DNA of 59,551 bases from Rhodosalinus sediminis. GTDB taxonomy: Bacteria; Pseudomonadota; Alphaproteobacteria; Rhodobacterales; Rhodobacteraceae. The stretch spans positions 1-59,551 of the forward strand of contig NZ_QOHR01000018.1 in assembly GCF_003385555.1 (NCBI RefSeq). The letters are read 5' to 3'. Position 1 is the first letter of the stretch. Every line of letters begins with the position of its first letter. A program made the translations under genes and the position numbers. Positions 9,087 to 18,276 of the stretch are shown here, piece by piece. The notes beneath the pieces were generated by a model. That model was not told where the DNA came from. It saw only the letters and a list, made by a program, of their open reading frames with translations, and made no database searches.

Positions 9087-12000
9087 ATGCGGATCGAGAG
9101 AAAATTCACCGAGGCAGGCAAGGACGCCTACGCGGGCATCGAGTTCGTCACCACGAGCTCCGAGATCCGCAACCCCGACGGCACGGTGGTCTTCCGCCTC
9201 GAGGAGGTCGAGGTCCCCGCGCGCTGGAGCCAGGTCGCCTCCGACGTCATCGCGCAGAAGTACTTCCGCAAGGCCGGCGTGCCCAACAAGCTCGCCCGCG
9301 TAGCGGAAGAGGGCGTGCCGGAATTCCTGTGGCGCGCCGCGCCGGCCGAGGACAACGACGGCTTCGGCGGCGAGACGAGCGCGCGGCAGGTCTTCGACCG
9401 CATGGCCGGCGCCTGGACCTACTGGGGCTGGAAGGGCGGCTATTTCTCCACCGAGGAGGACGCGCGCGCCTACTTCGACGAGATGCGCCACATGCTCGCC
9501 ACGCAGCGCGCCGCGCCGAACTCGCCGCAGTGGTTCAACACGGGCCTGCACTGGGCCTACGGCATCGACGGCCCGAGCCAGGGCCACTACTACGTCGACT
9601 ACCAGAGCTGCGAGCTGACCAAGGCGACCTCGGCCTACGAGCACCCGCAGCCGCACGCCTGCTTCATCCAGTCGGTGCAGGACGACCTCGTGAACGAGGG
9701 CGGCATCATGGACCTCTGGGTGCGCGAGGCGCGCCTCTTCAAGTACGGCTCGGGCACCGGCACCAACTTCAGCCACCTGCGCGGCGAGGGCGAGAGCCTC
9801 TCGGGCGGGGGCAAGTCCTCGGGCCTGATGGGGTTCCTCAAGATCGGAGACCGCGCCGCCGGCGCGATCAAGTCGGGCGGCACCACGCGCCGCGCGGCCA
9901 AGATGGTGATCGCCGACGTGGATCACCCCGACATCGAGGAATTCATCAACTGGAAGGTGGTCGAGGAGCAGAAGGTAGCGAGCCTCGTCGCCGGCTCCAA
10001 GGCGCACGAGGCGCGGCTCAACGACATCTTCGCCGCCATCGGCGCCTGGGGCGGCGCGGCCGAGGACGCGGCCGACCCGGCGAAGAACCCGCAGCTCAAG
10101 ACGGCGCTGCGCGCCGCCAAGCGCGACCGCATCCCCGAGACCTACACCAAGCGGGTGCTCGACTACGCAAAGCAGGGCTTCACCTCGATCGAGTTCCCGA
10201 CCTACGACACCGACTGGGACAGCGAGGCCTACGCCTCCGTCTCGGGGCAGAACTCCAACAACTCGGTGCGCGTGACCGACGCCTTCCTGCAGGCGGTGCG
10301 CGATGACGCCGACTGGGAGCTCTACCGCCGCACCGACGGCTCGGTGGCCCGGACCATCAAGGCGCGCGATCTATGGGAGCAGATCGGCCACGCCGCCTGG
10401 GCCTGCGCCGATCCGGGCATCCAGTTCCACGACACCGTGAACGCCTGGCACACCTGCCCCGAGGACGGCCCGATCCGCGGCTCGAACCCGTGTTCGGAGT
10501 ACATGTTCCTCGACGACACGGCCTGCAACCTCGCCTCGCTCAACCTGCTGACCTTCCTCGAGAACGGGGAGTTTCAGGCCGAGGACTACATGCACGCCAC
10601 CCGCCTCTGGACGCTCACGCTCGAGATCAGCGTGCTGATGGCGCAGTTCCCCTCGAAGGAGATCGCGCAGCTCTCCTACGAGTTCCGGACGCTTGGCCTC
10701 GGCTACGCAAACATCGGCGGGCTGCTGATGAACCTCGGCTACGGCTACGATTCGGAAGAGGGCCGCGCGCTCTGCGGCGCGCTGACGGCGATCATGACCG
10801 GCGTGGCCTACGCCACCTCGGCCGAGATCGCGGGCGAACTCGGCCCCTTCGCCGGCTACGAGCGCAACCGCGAGCACATGCTGCGCGTGATCCGCAACCA
10901 CCGCAACGCCGCGCACGGCAACGGGCACGGCTACGAGGGCCTCGACGTGGCGCCGGTGCCGCTCGACCACGCCAACTGCCCCGACGCGCGGCTCGTCGAG
11001 CTCGCAGAGGCGAGCTGGGACGAGGCGCTGCGCCTCGGCGAGGTGAACGGCTACCGCAACGCGCAGGCCACCGTGATCGCGCCCACGGGCACGATCGGCC
11101 TCGTCATGGACTGCGACACCACCGGGATCGAGCCCGACTTCGCGCTGGTGAAGTTCAAGAAGCTCGCCGGCGGCGGCTACTTCAAGATCATCAACCAGAG
11201 CGTCCCGGCCGCGCTCGAGAAACTCGGCTACGCCGGCCCGCAGATCGACGAGATGGTGAAATACGCCGTCGGCCACGGCTCCATCGCCGAGGCGCCGGCG
11301 ATCAACCCGGCGACGCTGCGCGACAAGGGCTTCGACGAGGCGGCGCTCGGCCGGGTCGAGGCCGCGCTCGGGCAGGCCTTCGACATCCGCTTCGTGTTCA
11401 ACCAGTGGACGCTGGGCGAGACCTTCTGCCGCGAGACGCTCGGCATCCCGGCGGCGAAGCTCGTCGATCCGACCTTCGACCTGCTGCGTCACCTGGGCTT
11501 CACCAAGGCCGAGATCGAGGCGGCGAACGACCACGTCTGCGGGACCATGACGCTCGAGGGCGCGCCGCACCTGAAGGAAGAGCACTACCCGGTCTTCGAC
11601 TGCGCCAACCCCTGCGGCAAGAAGGGCAAGCGCTATCTCTCGGTCGAGAGCCACATCAAGATGATGGCGGCGGCGCAGAGCTTCATCTCGGGCGCGATCT
11701 CCAAGACGATCAACATGCCCAACGACGCCACCATCGCGGACTGCCAGAGCGCCTACGAACTCTCGTGGTCGCTCGGCTGCAAGGCCAACGCGCTCTACCG
11801 CGACGGCTCCAAGCTGAGCCAGCCGCTGGCCTCCGCGCTCGTCGAGGACGACGAGGAGGCGGCCGAGACGCTGGAGACCGGCAGCCAGCAGGAGAAAGCG
11901 CAGGTGCTGGCCGAGAAGGTCGTCGAGAAGGTGGTCATCAAGGAGGTCGCCCGCGCGGCGCGCTCCAAGCTGCCGGAACGCCGCCGGGGCTACACGCAGA

Positions 12001-12734
12001 AGGCCATCGTCGGCGGGCACAAGGTCTACCTGCGCACGGGCGAGTACGAGGACGGCAAGCTCGGCGAGATCTTCATCGACATGCACAAGGAAGGCGCCGG
12101 CTTCCGCGCGATGATGAACAACTTCGCCATCGCGGTCTCGGTCGGGCTGCAGTACGGCGTGCCGCTGGAGGAGTTCGTGGACGCCTTCACATTCACCCGC
12201 TTCGAACCCGCGGGCATGGTGCAGGGCAACGACTCGATCAAGAACGCCACCTCGATCCTCGACTACATCTTCCGCGAGCTGGCGGTGAGCTACCTCGACC
12301 GGACCGACCTCGCCCACGTCAAGCCCGACGGCATGACCTTCGACGAGCTCGGCCGCGGCGAGGAGGAGGGCAAGCGCAACTTCGACGAGGTGCCCGACAC
12401 GGCCGCTTCCTCGCCCTTCGACGTGCTGCGCAAGGTGGCCTCCACGGGCTACACCCGGGGCCGCGTGCCGCAGGAACTCGTGGTGCTGCAGGGCGGCGGC
12501 GAAACGGCCTTCGCCGGCTTCTCCGAACCCGCCGCCGCCCTCGAGGCGATGGTCGCGGAGAAGGTCGAGACCGTGGAGACGACCGAGCGCGCCGCCGCGC
12601 CCGACCTGCGCACCCGCGCCCGCATGCAGGGCTACGAGGGCGACCCGTGCAGCGAGTGCGGCAACTACACCCTCGTGCGCAACGGCACCTGCATGAAGTG
12701 CAACACCTGCGGCGCGACGAGCGGCTGCAGCTGA
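9087..12734 (+). CDS. nrdJ: Adenosylcobalamin-dependent (class II) ribonucleoside-diphosphate reductase
   Basis: A 1215-residue enzyme that reduces ribonucleotides to deoxyribonucleotides using a B12-generated thiyl radical, so it needs no oxygen and no R2 subunit. Recognisable elements are the N-terminal [15 protein letters not shown] start typical of this family, RGSNPCSEY with the radical-chemistry region near residue 468, and APTGTIG further on. The C-terminal zinc-like [15 protein letters not shown] tail holds the cysteine relay that re-reduces the active site. The ATG at 9087 matches the family N-terminus; an in-frame ATG at 9048 would add 13 atypical residues. It stands alone behind NrdR-like boxes and before a strong terminator. 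Confidence 0.96.
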   Translation: MRIERKFTEAGKDAYAGIEFVTTSSEIRNPDGTVVFRLEEVEVPARWSQVASDVIAQKYFRKAGVPNKLARVAEEGVPEFLWRAAPAEDNDGFGGETSARQVFDRMAGAWTYWGWKGGYFSTEEDARAYFDEMRHMLATQRAAPNSPQWFNTGLHWAYGIDGPSQGHYYVDYQSCELTKATSAYEHPQPHACFIQSVQDDLVNEGGIMDLWVREARLFKYGSGTGTNFSHLRGEGESLSGGGKSSGLMGFLKIGDRAAGAIKSGGTTRRAAKMVIADVDHPDIEEFINWKVVEEQKVASLVAGSKAHEARLNDIFAAIGAWGGAAEDAADPAKNPQLKTALRAAKRDRIPETYTKRVLDYAKQGFTSIEFPTYDTDWDSEAYASVSGQNSNNSVRVTDAFLQAVRDDADWELYRRTDGSVARTIKARDLWEQIGHAAWACADPGIQFHDTVNAWHTCPEDGPIRGSNPCSEYMFLDDTACNLASLNLLTFLENGEFQAEDYMHATRLWTLTLEISVLMAQFPSKEIAQLSYEFRTLGLGYANIGGLLMNLGYGYDSEEGRALCGALTAIMTGVAYATSAEIAGELGPFAGYERNREHMLRVIRNHRNAAHGNGHGYEGLDVAPVPLDHANCPDARLVELAEASWDEALRLGEVNGYRNAQATVIAPTGTIGLVMDCDTTGIEPDFALVKFKKLAGGGYFKIINQSVPAALEKLGYAGPQIDEMVKYAVGHGSIAEAPAINPATLRDKGFDEAALGRVEAALGQAFDIRFVFNQWTLGETFCRETLGIPAAKLVDPTFDLLRHLGFTKAEIEAANDHVCGTMTLEGAPHLKEEHYPVFDCANPCGKKGKRYLSVESHIKMMAAAQSFISGAISKTINMPNDATIADCQSAYELSWSLGCKANALYRDGSKLSQPLASALVEDDEEAAETLETGSQQEKAQVLAEKVVEKVVIKEVARAARSKLPERRRGYTQKAIVGGHKVYLRTGEYEDGKLGEIFIDMHKEGAGFRAMMNNFAIAVSVGLQYGVPLEEFVDAFTFTRFEPAGMVQGNDSIKNATSILDYIFRELAVSYLDRTDLAHVKPDGMTFDELGRGEEEGKRNFDEVPDTAASSPFDVLRKVASTGYTRGRVPQELVVLQGGGETAFAGFSEPAAALEAMVAEKVETVETTERAAAPDLRTRARMQGYEGDPCSECGNYTLVRNGTCMKCNTCGATSGCS

Positions 12735-12837
12735 CGAGACCAGAGGGCGGGCCGCGCGTCGGCCCGCCCCCCTGCGTTCAGGCGACAGGCGGTGAAACCA
12801 GCGAGCGGTGGACGACAAAGCCTGAACGGCGAGACTT

Positions 12838-12862
12838 CGGGGGGCCTCGGCCCCCCGTTTTT
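12838..12862 (+). terminator. Rho-independent terminator of nrdJ
   Basis: An 8-bp stem (C-G6-C paired with G-C6-G), a CTCG tetraloop, then GTTTTT. The sequence lies 104 bp after the nrdJ stop. An upstream perfect 10-bp hairpin at 12745-12769 lacks a T-tract. Confidence 0.9.
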
Positions 12863-12870
12863 CGTGCCCC

Positions 12871-13721
12871 TCAGCCTTCGCCCGTGCGGCGGCGGTGCAG
12901 CTCCGCGCGGATCTGCGCCCAGGCGAGCAGCGTGAAAAGCACCGTGCCGCCGAGGATGTTGCCCGCGAGCGTGGGCAGAATGCTGTCCGTGAGCGCGGCC
13001 CACGGCCCCATGTGCCCGGCGAGCACCACCGCCGTCGCCTCCACCGTGCCGGCCACGACATGCGTGAACCCGGCGAGTGCGATGACGTAGGTGAAGAGCA
13101 CGATCAGCGCGAGATGCGCGCGCTCGGTCGTGGACATGGTCCAGACCAGCGCCGCGATCAGCCAGCCCCCCCGACGCCGCGAAAGAGCGATTCCGCCGCC
13201 CCGTGACCCGTGGCGTGATGCGCGATCGCCTCCGACGCGCGCCAGAGCGCCGGGTCGTAGGTCTGCGCGGCCCAGAGCGCCGTGCCGAAGGCCGCCGCGC
13301 CGACCAGATTGGCGAAGAGCACCAGCGCCCAGAGCCGCAGGAGCCGGCGCAGCGCACGGGCGAGGCGCGCCTCCAGCACCGGCATCACGGCGGTGATCGT
13401 GTTCTCGGTGAAAAGCTGGAGCCGCCCCATGATCACGATCACGAAGCCTACCGTGTAGCCGAGGTTCTCCACCAGCGGGCGCCAGTCCGCGGCGGGCAGA
13501 TGCGCGCGCAGGAGCGCCTCGGTCAAGAGCGAGAAGCCGAGCGCGACCCCCGCGACGAGCCCCGCGGCGAGGAGCGCGCTCGCCGGGCGCATCAGCTCGC
13601 GCCGCCCGGCGCGGCGGATCACCTCGAAAACCGCGGGCGGGGAGATCGGCGTCTTGCTCTCGATCTCCTCCTGCTCGCGCGGCCCGAGCGGGGCGTGGCT
13701 GCGCTCGTCGGTCTGGGTCAT
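12871..13721 (-). pseudogene. Formate/nitrite transporter (FNT) family protein, frameshifted
   Basis: The N-terminal part (start 13721, MTQTDERSH) runs to about 13158, with the family-typical SPPAVFEVIRRAGRRELMRP, LGFSLLTEALLRAHLP and GRLQLFTENTITAV. The C-terminal part (WLIAALVWTM, GFTHVVAGTVEA, LAGNILGGTVLF) continues in another frame to the stop at 12871. The switch falls in a 7-nt C/G homopolymer at 13166-13172. Adding one base restores a continuous protein of about 283 residues, the normal FNT length. FNT proteins are pentameric membrane channels for small monovalent anions such as formate or nitrite. It is a pseudogene, a phase-variable gene or a sequencing indel. An EcfG-type promoter lies upstream at 13753-13778. 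Confidence 0.85.
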
Positions 13722-13752
13722 GGGCGGACGGCTCCGGACATGGCGGGGGGCC

Positions 13753-13778
13753 AACACCGCCCGAGCGGGCGGCGTTCC
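13753..13778 (-). promoter_or_regulatory. EcfG-type promoter of the FNT gene
   Basis: Minus-strand GGAAC (13774-13778), a 17-bp spacer and TGTT (13753-13756), matching the alphaproteobacterial EcfG pattern GGAAC-N16/17-CGTT except at the first -10 base. The FNT start codon is 32 nt downstream. Confidence 0.5.
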
Positions 13779-13811
13779 GCGCGGGACCTCCTGCGGCCCG
13801 CGCGCGCAGGC

Positions 13812-13838
13812 GGAAACACGCGCCGGCGCCCGGGCGTT
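13812..13838 (+). promoter_or_regulatory. EcfG-like promoter of the small tail-anchored protein gene
   Basis: GGAAAC (13812-13817), 17 bp, CGTT (13835-13838). The -35 has an extra A compared with GGAAC, so it is a weaker match than the others. The start codon at 13889 is 50 nt downstream. The site is back-to-back with the FNT promoter. Confidence 0.4.
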
Positions 13839-13888
13839 GGTCTTTCGGCGTGCGCTCCGGCACGCCGTCCGACCGAGAGGAGCCCCGA

Positions 13889-14263
13889 GTGACCGCCGAC
13901 CGTTCCCGCCCCGAGCGCGCCGAGCCCCCCGAGCCGCGCACCCATCCCGCCGGGACGCGCCGCCGTCTCGTGGAGCCGCACCGCCGCCGCCGCGCGGAGG
14001 AGCCGGCCGCCGCCCCGATCGAGACCGACGGCGAGGCGGGCGACGCGCGCCCCCGCGACGGCGCCGTGCCCGTCGATCCGGTGGAAGCGGCGCCGCGCGA
14101 TCCGGCCGACCTGCGCGCGGGGCCGGGCGACGCGGGCGCGCAGGGCAAGCCCCGCGTCCTGCCCGAGCGCCGCGCGGCGCGCGACCGCGACGGCTGGCGC
14201 CGGGTGGTCGTGATCACGCTGATCGGGGCGGCGCTCCTCCTCGGGCTGCGCCTTCTTCTCTGA
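13889..14263 (+). CDS. Small charged protein with C-terminal membrane anchor
   Basis: I do not recognise a family. The 124-residue product is hydrophilic and rich in Arg, Glu, Pro and Ala for about 100 residues (RRRLVEPHRRRR, then acidic/Pro-rich) and ends in one hydrophobic segment (about residues 104-124, VVVITLIGAALLLGLRLLL). That makes it a tail-anchored membrane protein with no signal peptide. I chose GTG 13889 because GAGAGGAGC precedes it; the frame extends upstream to an ATG at 13850 without a ribosome binding site. It resembles in layout the 100-residue protein at 17932 and shares its promoter type, suggesting a stress-induced role. It converges with the AI-2E-type gene, and the two stop codons form the palindrome TGAGCTCA. 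Confidence 0.65.
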   Translation: MTADRSRPERAEPPEPRTHPAGTRRRLVEPHRRRRAEEPAAAPIETDGEAGDARPRDGAVPVDPVEAAPRDPADLRAGPGDAGAQGKPRVLPERRAARDRDGWRRVVVITLIGAALLLGLRLLL

Positions 14264-14265
14264 GC

Positions 14266-15248
14266 TCAGCGCGCGAGCGGCGCCATCAGCCGGCGCTCGT
14301 CGGGCTGGTCCGAAAGCAAGAGCGCGAGCGGGCGCAGCGCCGGCCACTGTGCGCAGATCACCATCACGGCGAGCGTCATCGGCACGGCCAGAAGCGCCCC
14401 CGTCACGCCCCAGATCCAGCCCCACGCGAGGATCGCCGTCAGCACGACGAGCGGCGAGAGCGCGACCTGCCGCCCCTGAAGCCGCGGGTCGACGAAGTTG
14501 CCCACCACCTGCTCGATCGCGAAGAGCCCCGCGCCGATCGCCACCGCCGTCTGCGGGTCGTGCGTGACGAAGACGTAGAGCGTCGGCAGCACGCCCGAGA
14601 TCACCGAGCCGAGGTTGGGCACGAAGCTCAGCAACAGCGTCAGCAGCGCCCAGACCGTCAGCAGCCGCACGTCGAAGAGCCAGAGCCAGCCGACGTAGAG
14701 CGCCGCCGACAGCGCGCCCATCGCGAGCCACATCAGGAGGAACCGGCGCAGCTTGACCGAGAGCGTCTCGATCGCCGCGGTCCAGCCGCTGCCGCCGTCG
14801 CCGGGCCAGAGCGCGGCGAGCTTGCGGCGCCAGAGCGCGCCCTCGCCGAGCGACATTAGCACGATGAAGACCACGATGATCGTCGCCGCGACGAAGCTGC
14901 CGACGGCCCCCGCGATGCGCTGCGCGAGCGCGGTCGCCGCCTCGACGATCCAGCCGCCGGCGACCGAGCCCACCTGTTCCAGGAGATCGCGCAGCGCCGG
15001 CGGCGCCCCGTCGCCGGGCGCGAGCGCCTCGGGCGGCGGCGCGCCGCCACCGCCCGGTCGAGCGGCGCGAGCGTGACCGCGATGAAGAGCGCGCTTACGA
15101 GCGGCACGACGACCACCGCCGTCGCCCGCAGCGCCCAGCCCGCGAGCAGGACGAGTATCCCGGCGAGGAGCGCGGTGCGCAGGCGCGCCGCCTCGCGCGG
15201 CCCTGCGGCGCGCGGCGGCGCGCGGCGATCCTGCGGCGTGTCGTCCAT
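14266..15248 (-). pseudogene. AI-2E transporter family protein, frameshifted with missing segment
   Basis: The first frame, from 15248 (MDDTPQDRR), gives an N-terminus with a hydrophobic stretch and LFIAVTLAPLDR, typical of the family's first two membrane segments. The frame is lost near 15040-15075. The rest (LLEQVGSVAGGW, LWLFDVRLLTVWALL, SFVPNLGSVISGVLPT, DPRLQGRQVALSPLVVL) reads in a second frame to 14266. Family members normally have about 70 more residues with a third membrane segment at the junction, so a deletion accompanies the frameshift. AI-2E family (PF01594) proteins are multi-pass carriers or exporters of varied or unknown substrates. The gene shares an overlapping EcfG-type promoter region with ligD. 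Confidence 0.75.
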
Positions 15249-15281
15249 CGGGGTCTCCGGCGGCCGGGGTGTCGGGCGCAG

Positions 15282-15309
15282 GGAACCCCGGCTTTCCCGC
15301 GATGGTTCC
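15282..15309. promoter_or_regulatory. Overlapping face-to-face EcfG-type promoters (ligD and AI-2E gene)
   Basis: Plus strand: GGAAC 15282-15286, 17 bp, GGTT 15304-15307, towards ligD (start 15379). Minus strand: GGAAC 15305-15309, 17 bp, GGTT 15284-15287, towards the AI-2E-type gene (start 15248). The -35 of each overlaps the -10 of the other because GGAACC is the reverse complement of GGTTCC. The whole element spans only 28 bp. Confidence 0.55.
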
Positions 15310-15378
15310 CGCCACGATCCGCGACGCCTCGCCGGGTCTGTGGCAGACTGGCCGGGGCAGGGCGGCAGGAGGGCGACG

Positions 15379-17868
15379 ATGTCGGAGACCGAAGACGGCC
15401 CGCCGGTGCGACGGCGTCTCGACGCCTACGCGGCGCGGCGCGCCTCGGCCCGCGGCGGCGAGCCCGCGGCGCTGCCCGGCGGGCGGAGCGAGGGCGCGCG
15501 CCGCTTCGTGGTGCAGAAGCACGCCGCCTCCAGCCTGCACTACGATTTCCGCATCGCGTGGCAGGGCGCGCTCCTCAGCTGGGCGGTCACCAAGGGGCCG
15601 AGCCGCGACCCCGCCGAGCGCCGCCTCGCCGTGCGCACCGAGGATCACCCGCTCGCCTACGCGGAGTTCGAGGGCACCATCCCCGAGGGCGACTACGGCG
15701 CGGGCACCGTCATGCTCTGGGACGAGGGCACCTGGACGCCGCGCGGCGACGTGGCCGAGGGGCTCGCCGCGGGCGAGATCAAGATGACGCTCGAGGGTCA
15801 CCGGATGCGCGGCGACTGGGTGCTGATCCGGATGGCCGAGGAGGAGGACCGGGAAAACTGGCTCCTCATCAAGGAGAGGGACAATTTCACCGACAACCCC
15901 GACACGCTGACGGAGGAGAGCACCACCTCCGTCCGCAGCGGGCGCAGCATGGAGGAGATCGCCGCGGGCGCGCCGCCGAAGGGCGGCCCGAAGCGGCGCG
16001 AGGGCGCGGCGCCCGCGTTCCGCGCGCCGCAGCTCGCCACGCTGGTGGAGGCCGCGCCCGAGGGCGACGACTGGTGGCACGAGACGAAGTTCGACGGCTA
16101 CCGCGCGCTGGTGGCGCTCGGCGCGGAGGGCGCGACGCTCTACAGCCGGTCCGGGCAGGACTGGACCGAGCGGTTCGCGGCGCTCGAGGGGGCCTTCGAC
16201 GCGCTCGCCTGCGACACGGCGCTGATCGACGGCGAGGTGACGGCGGCGGAGTCGGGGGCGGAATCCGGCGCGCGCTCGGCCTTCTCGGCGCTGCAGACCG
16301 CGCTCTCCGAAGGCGGCGCGCTGATCTTTCATGCCTTCGATCTGCTCTCCCGCGACGGCGAGGATCTGACCGACGCGCCGCTCCGCGACCGCCGCGCCGC
16401 GCTCGAGGCGCTCTTCGCGCATGTGCCCGGCGCGGGCGGGCCGGTGCGGCTGACGCCCGTGACGGTCGGGCAGGGGCCAGCGGCGCATGCCGCGGCCTGC
16501 GCCGCGGGGACCGAGGGCATCGTCTCCAAGCGGATCGACGCGCCCTACCGCGGGACGCGCACGAAAGCGTGGCTCAAGGTGAAATGCGCCCATCAGCGCG
16601 AGTTCGTCGTGGGCGGCTACGCGCCCTCCGACAAGGCGGGGCGCCCCTTCGCCTCGCTGCTCCTCGGCGCCTACCGCGACGGCGCGCTCGTCTACCGCGG
16701 GCGCGTCGGCACCGGCTTTTCCGACGATGATCTCGAGCGCCTCGCGGCGCGGTTCCGCCCGCGCAAGACCTCGCCCTTCGACGAGGTGCCGCAGGACGTG
16801 CGCCGCGACGCGCGCTGGATCACGCCGGAGCTCGTGGCCGAGGTGCGTTTCACCGAGATCACCCACGAGGGCCACCTGCGCCACCCGAGTTTCCTCGGCC
16901 TGCGGGCGGACAAGCCGGCCGAGGCGGTGCAGGACGAGACCCCGCAGGCGCCGCCCGGCATGGACGAGCGGGAGATCGCGGGCGTCACCGTCACCCACGC
17001 CACGCGGGAGCTTTTTCCCGACGCGGGCTGCACCAAGGCCGACGTGGCGCGCCACTACGCCCGCGTCGGGCCGCGCATGGCGCCGCTCGTCGCCCGCCAC
17101 CCCCTCTCGCTCGTGCGCTGCCCGGAGGGGATCGGCGCGGACTGCTTCTATCAGAAGCACGCGCGCAAGGGCGTGCCCGAGGCGCTCGGCCGCGTCGAGA
17201 TCGCGGAGAAGGGCGGCGAGCGGGCCACCTACATTACGGCCGACGACACCGGAGCGCTCGTCGCCGCGGCGCAGTTCGGCGCCGTCGAGGTGCACATCTG
17301 GAACGCGCGCACCGACCGGCTGGAGCGGCCCGACCGCATGGTCCTCGACCTCGATCCGGGGCCGGGCGTCGATTGGGCGGCGGTCGTGCGCGCGGCGCGC
17401 GACATCCGCGGGCACCTCGACGCGCTCGGCCTCGACTGCGGCGCGCTGGTGACGGGGGGCAAGGGCATCCACGTCTGGATGGCGCTGCGCCGCATCTCGG
17501 GCTGGGACCGGGTGAAGCGCTTCGCCGAGACCTTCGCGCGTACGCTCGCCGCGCGCGAGCCGGAGCGCTTCACCGCGACCGCGTCGAAATCCGAACGCGA
17601 GGGCCGCATCTTCATCGACTGGCTCAGGAACGAGCGCGGCGCGACGGCGATCGCCCCCTATGCCCTGCGCGCGCGCGCCGGCGCCCCGGTCGCCGTGCCG
17701 GTCACATGGGAGGAGCTCGCCGATCTCGAGGGCGCGAACACCTTCCAAATGGCCGACATGGAGGCGCGGCTCGCGCAGGAGTGCCCCTACGCGGCACAGC
17801 GCGCCCGGCTGCAATCGATCGGCAAGGAGGCGCTCGCGCGGCTCGACGCCTGGGCCGAGGGGGCATGA
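15379..17868 (+). CDS. ligD: Multifunctional DNA ligase D (non-homologous end joining)
   Basis: An 829-residue three-domain protein. The N-terminal 3'-phosphoesterase domain (about 40-190) shows FVVQKHAASSLHYDFR and EGTIPEGDYGAG. The ATP-dependent ligase domain (about 215-515) has the adenylation motif KFDG at about 236 and ends with an OB-fold containing LKVKC and HPSFLGLR. The C-terminal primase-polymerase domain (about 530-829) has VLDLDPGPG with the metal-binding Asp pair near 655 and TGGKGIHVW. LigD processes, fills and seals double-strand breaks held by Ku. No ku gene is in the window. An AGGAGGG site precedes the ATG at 15379, and an EcfG-type promoter lies 72 nt upstream. Confidence 0.95.
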   Translation: MSETEDGPPVRRRLDAYAARRASARGGEPAALPGGRSEGARRFVVQKHAASSLHYDFRIAWQGALLSWAVTKGPSRDPAERRLAVRTEDHPLAYAEFEGTIPEGDYGAGTVMLWDEGTWTPRGDVAEGLAAGEIKMTLEGHRMRGDWVLIRMAEEEDRENWLLIKERDNFTDNPDTLTEESTTSVRSGRSMEEIAAGAPPKGGPKRREGAAPAFRAPQLATLVEAAPEGDDWWHETKFDGYRALVALGAEGATLYSRSGQDWTERFAALEGAFDALACDTALIDGEVTAAESGAESGARSAFSALQTALSEGGALIFHAFDLLSRDGEDLTDAPLRDRRAALEALFAHVPGAGGPVRLTPVTVGQGPAAHAAACAAGTEGIVSKRIDAPYRGTRTKAWLKVKCAHQREFVVGGYAPSDKAGRPFASLLLGAYRDGALVYRGRVGTGFSDDDLERLAARFRPRKTSPFDEVPQDVRRDARWITPELVAEVRFTEITHEGHLRHPSFLGLRADKPAEAVQDETPQAPPGMDEREIAGVTVTHATRELFPDAGCTKADVARHYARVGPRMAPLVARHPLSLVRCPEGIGADCFYQKHARKGVPEALGRVEIAEKGGERATYITADDTGALVAAAQFGAVEVHIWNARTDRLERPDRMVLDLDPGPGVDWAAVVRAARDIRGHLDALGLDCGALVTGGKGIHVWMALRRISGWDRVKRFAETFARTLAAREPERFTATASKSEREGRIFIDWLRNERGATAIAPYALRARAGAPVAVPVTWEELADLEGANTFQMADMEARLAQECPYAAQRARLQSIGKEALARLDAWAEGA

Positions 17869-17873
17869 GCGCC

Positions 17874-17898
17874 GGAACCGCGCGGCGGTCGGGGGGTT
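17874..17898 (+). promoter_or_regulatory. EcfG-type promoter
   Basis: GGAAC 17874-17878, a 16-bp spacer and GGTT 17895-17898, immediately after the ligD stop (17866-17868). The next start codon, at 17932, is 34 nt downstream. Confidence 0.5.
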
Positions 17899-17931
17899 GA
17901 AGACCGAGAGACCGGCGAGCGGAGGCGCCCC

Positions 17932-18234
17932 ATGACCCGCGACACCTCGATGCGCGAGCACGCCGCGCACCCGCATGCCCCCGTGCACGATCCGCGCGAC
18001 ACCCCGCAGCCCCGCCCCCGGCCCGCCGATCCGCGCACCGGCGTGCTGCCGGGCGATCCGGGCCGCGGCCCGACGGTCGCGGGCACCGACGCCGCGCCGC
18101 AGACGGCCGTCGGGACCGAGCGCCCGCCCGAGGCCCGCGAGACGCCCGAGGCGACGCCGGGCGGCCGCGCGCTGCGCTACGCGGCGACCGCGCTCCTGGT
18201 GGTGATGGCCGCGCTCGCGCTCGCGGCGCTCTGA
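17932..18234 (+). CDS. Small Pro/His/Arg-rich protein with C-terminal membrane anchor
   Basis: Not recognised. The 100-residue product starts with a His/Pro-rich stretch (MREHAAHPHAPVHD), continues as a Pro/Arg/Gly-rich disordered region, and ends in one hydrophobic helix (about residues 80-100, RYAATALLVVMAALALAAL) with no residues after it. It is therefore predicted tail-anchored with a cytoplasmic body. GGAGGC precedes ATG 17932. It has its own EcfG-type promoter between ligD and itself. Architecture and context match the 124-residue protein at 13889, although the sequences are not obviously alignable. Confidence 0.65.
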   Translation: MTRDTSMREHAAHPHAPVHDPRDTPQPRPRPADPRTGVLPGDPGRGPTVAGTDAAPQTAVGTERPPEARETPEATPGGRALRYAATALLVVMAALALAAL

Positions 18235-18276
18235 CCGCTCAGGCGGCGCGGGTCGCGGCGGCAGGCGGGCAACGCT

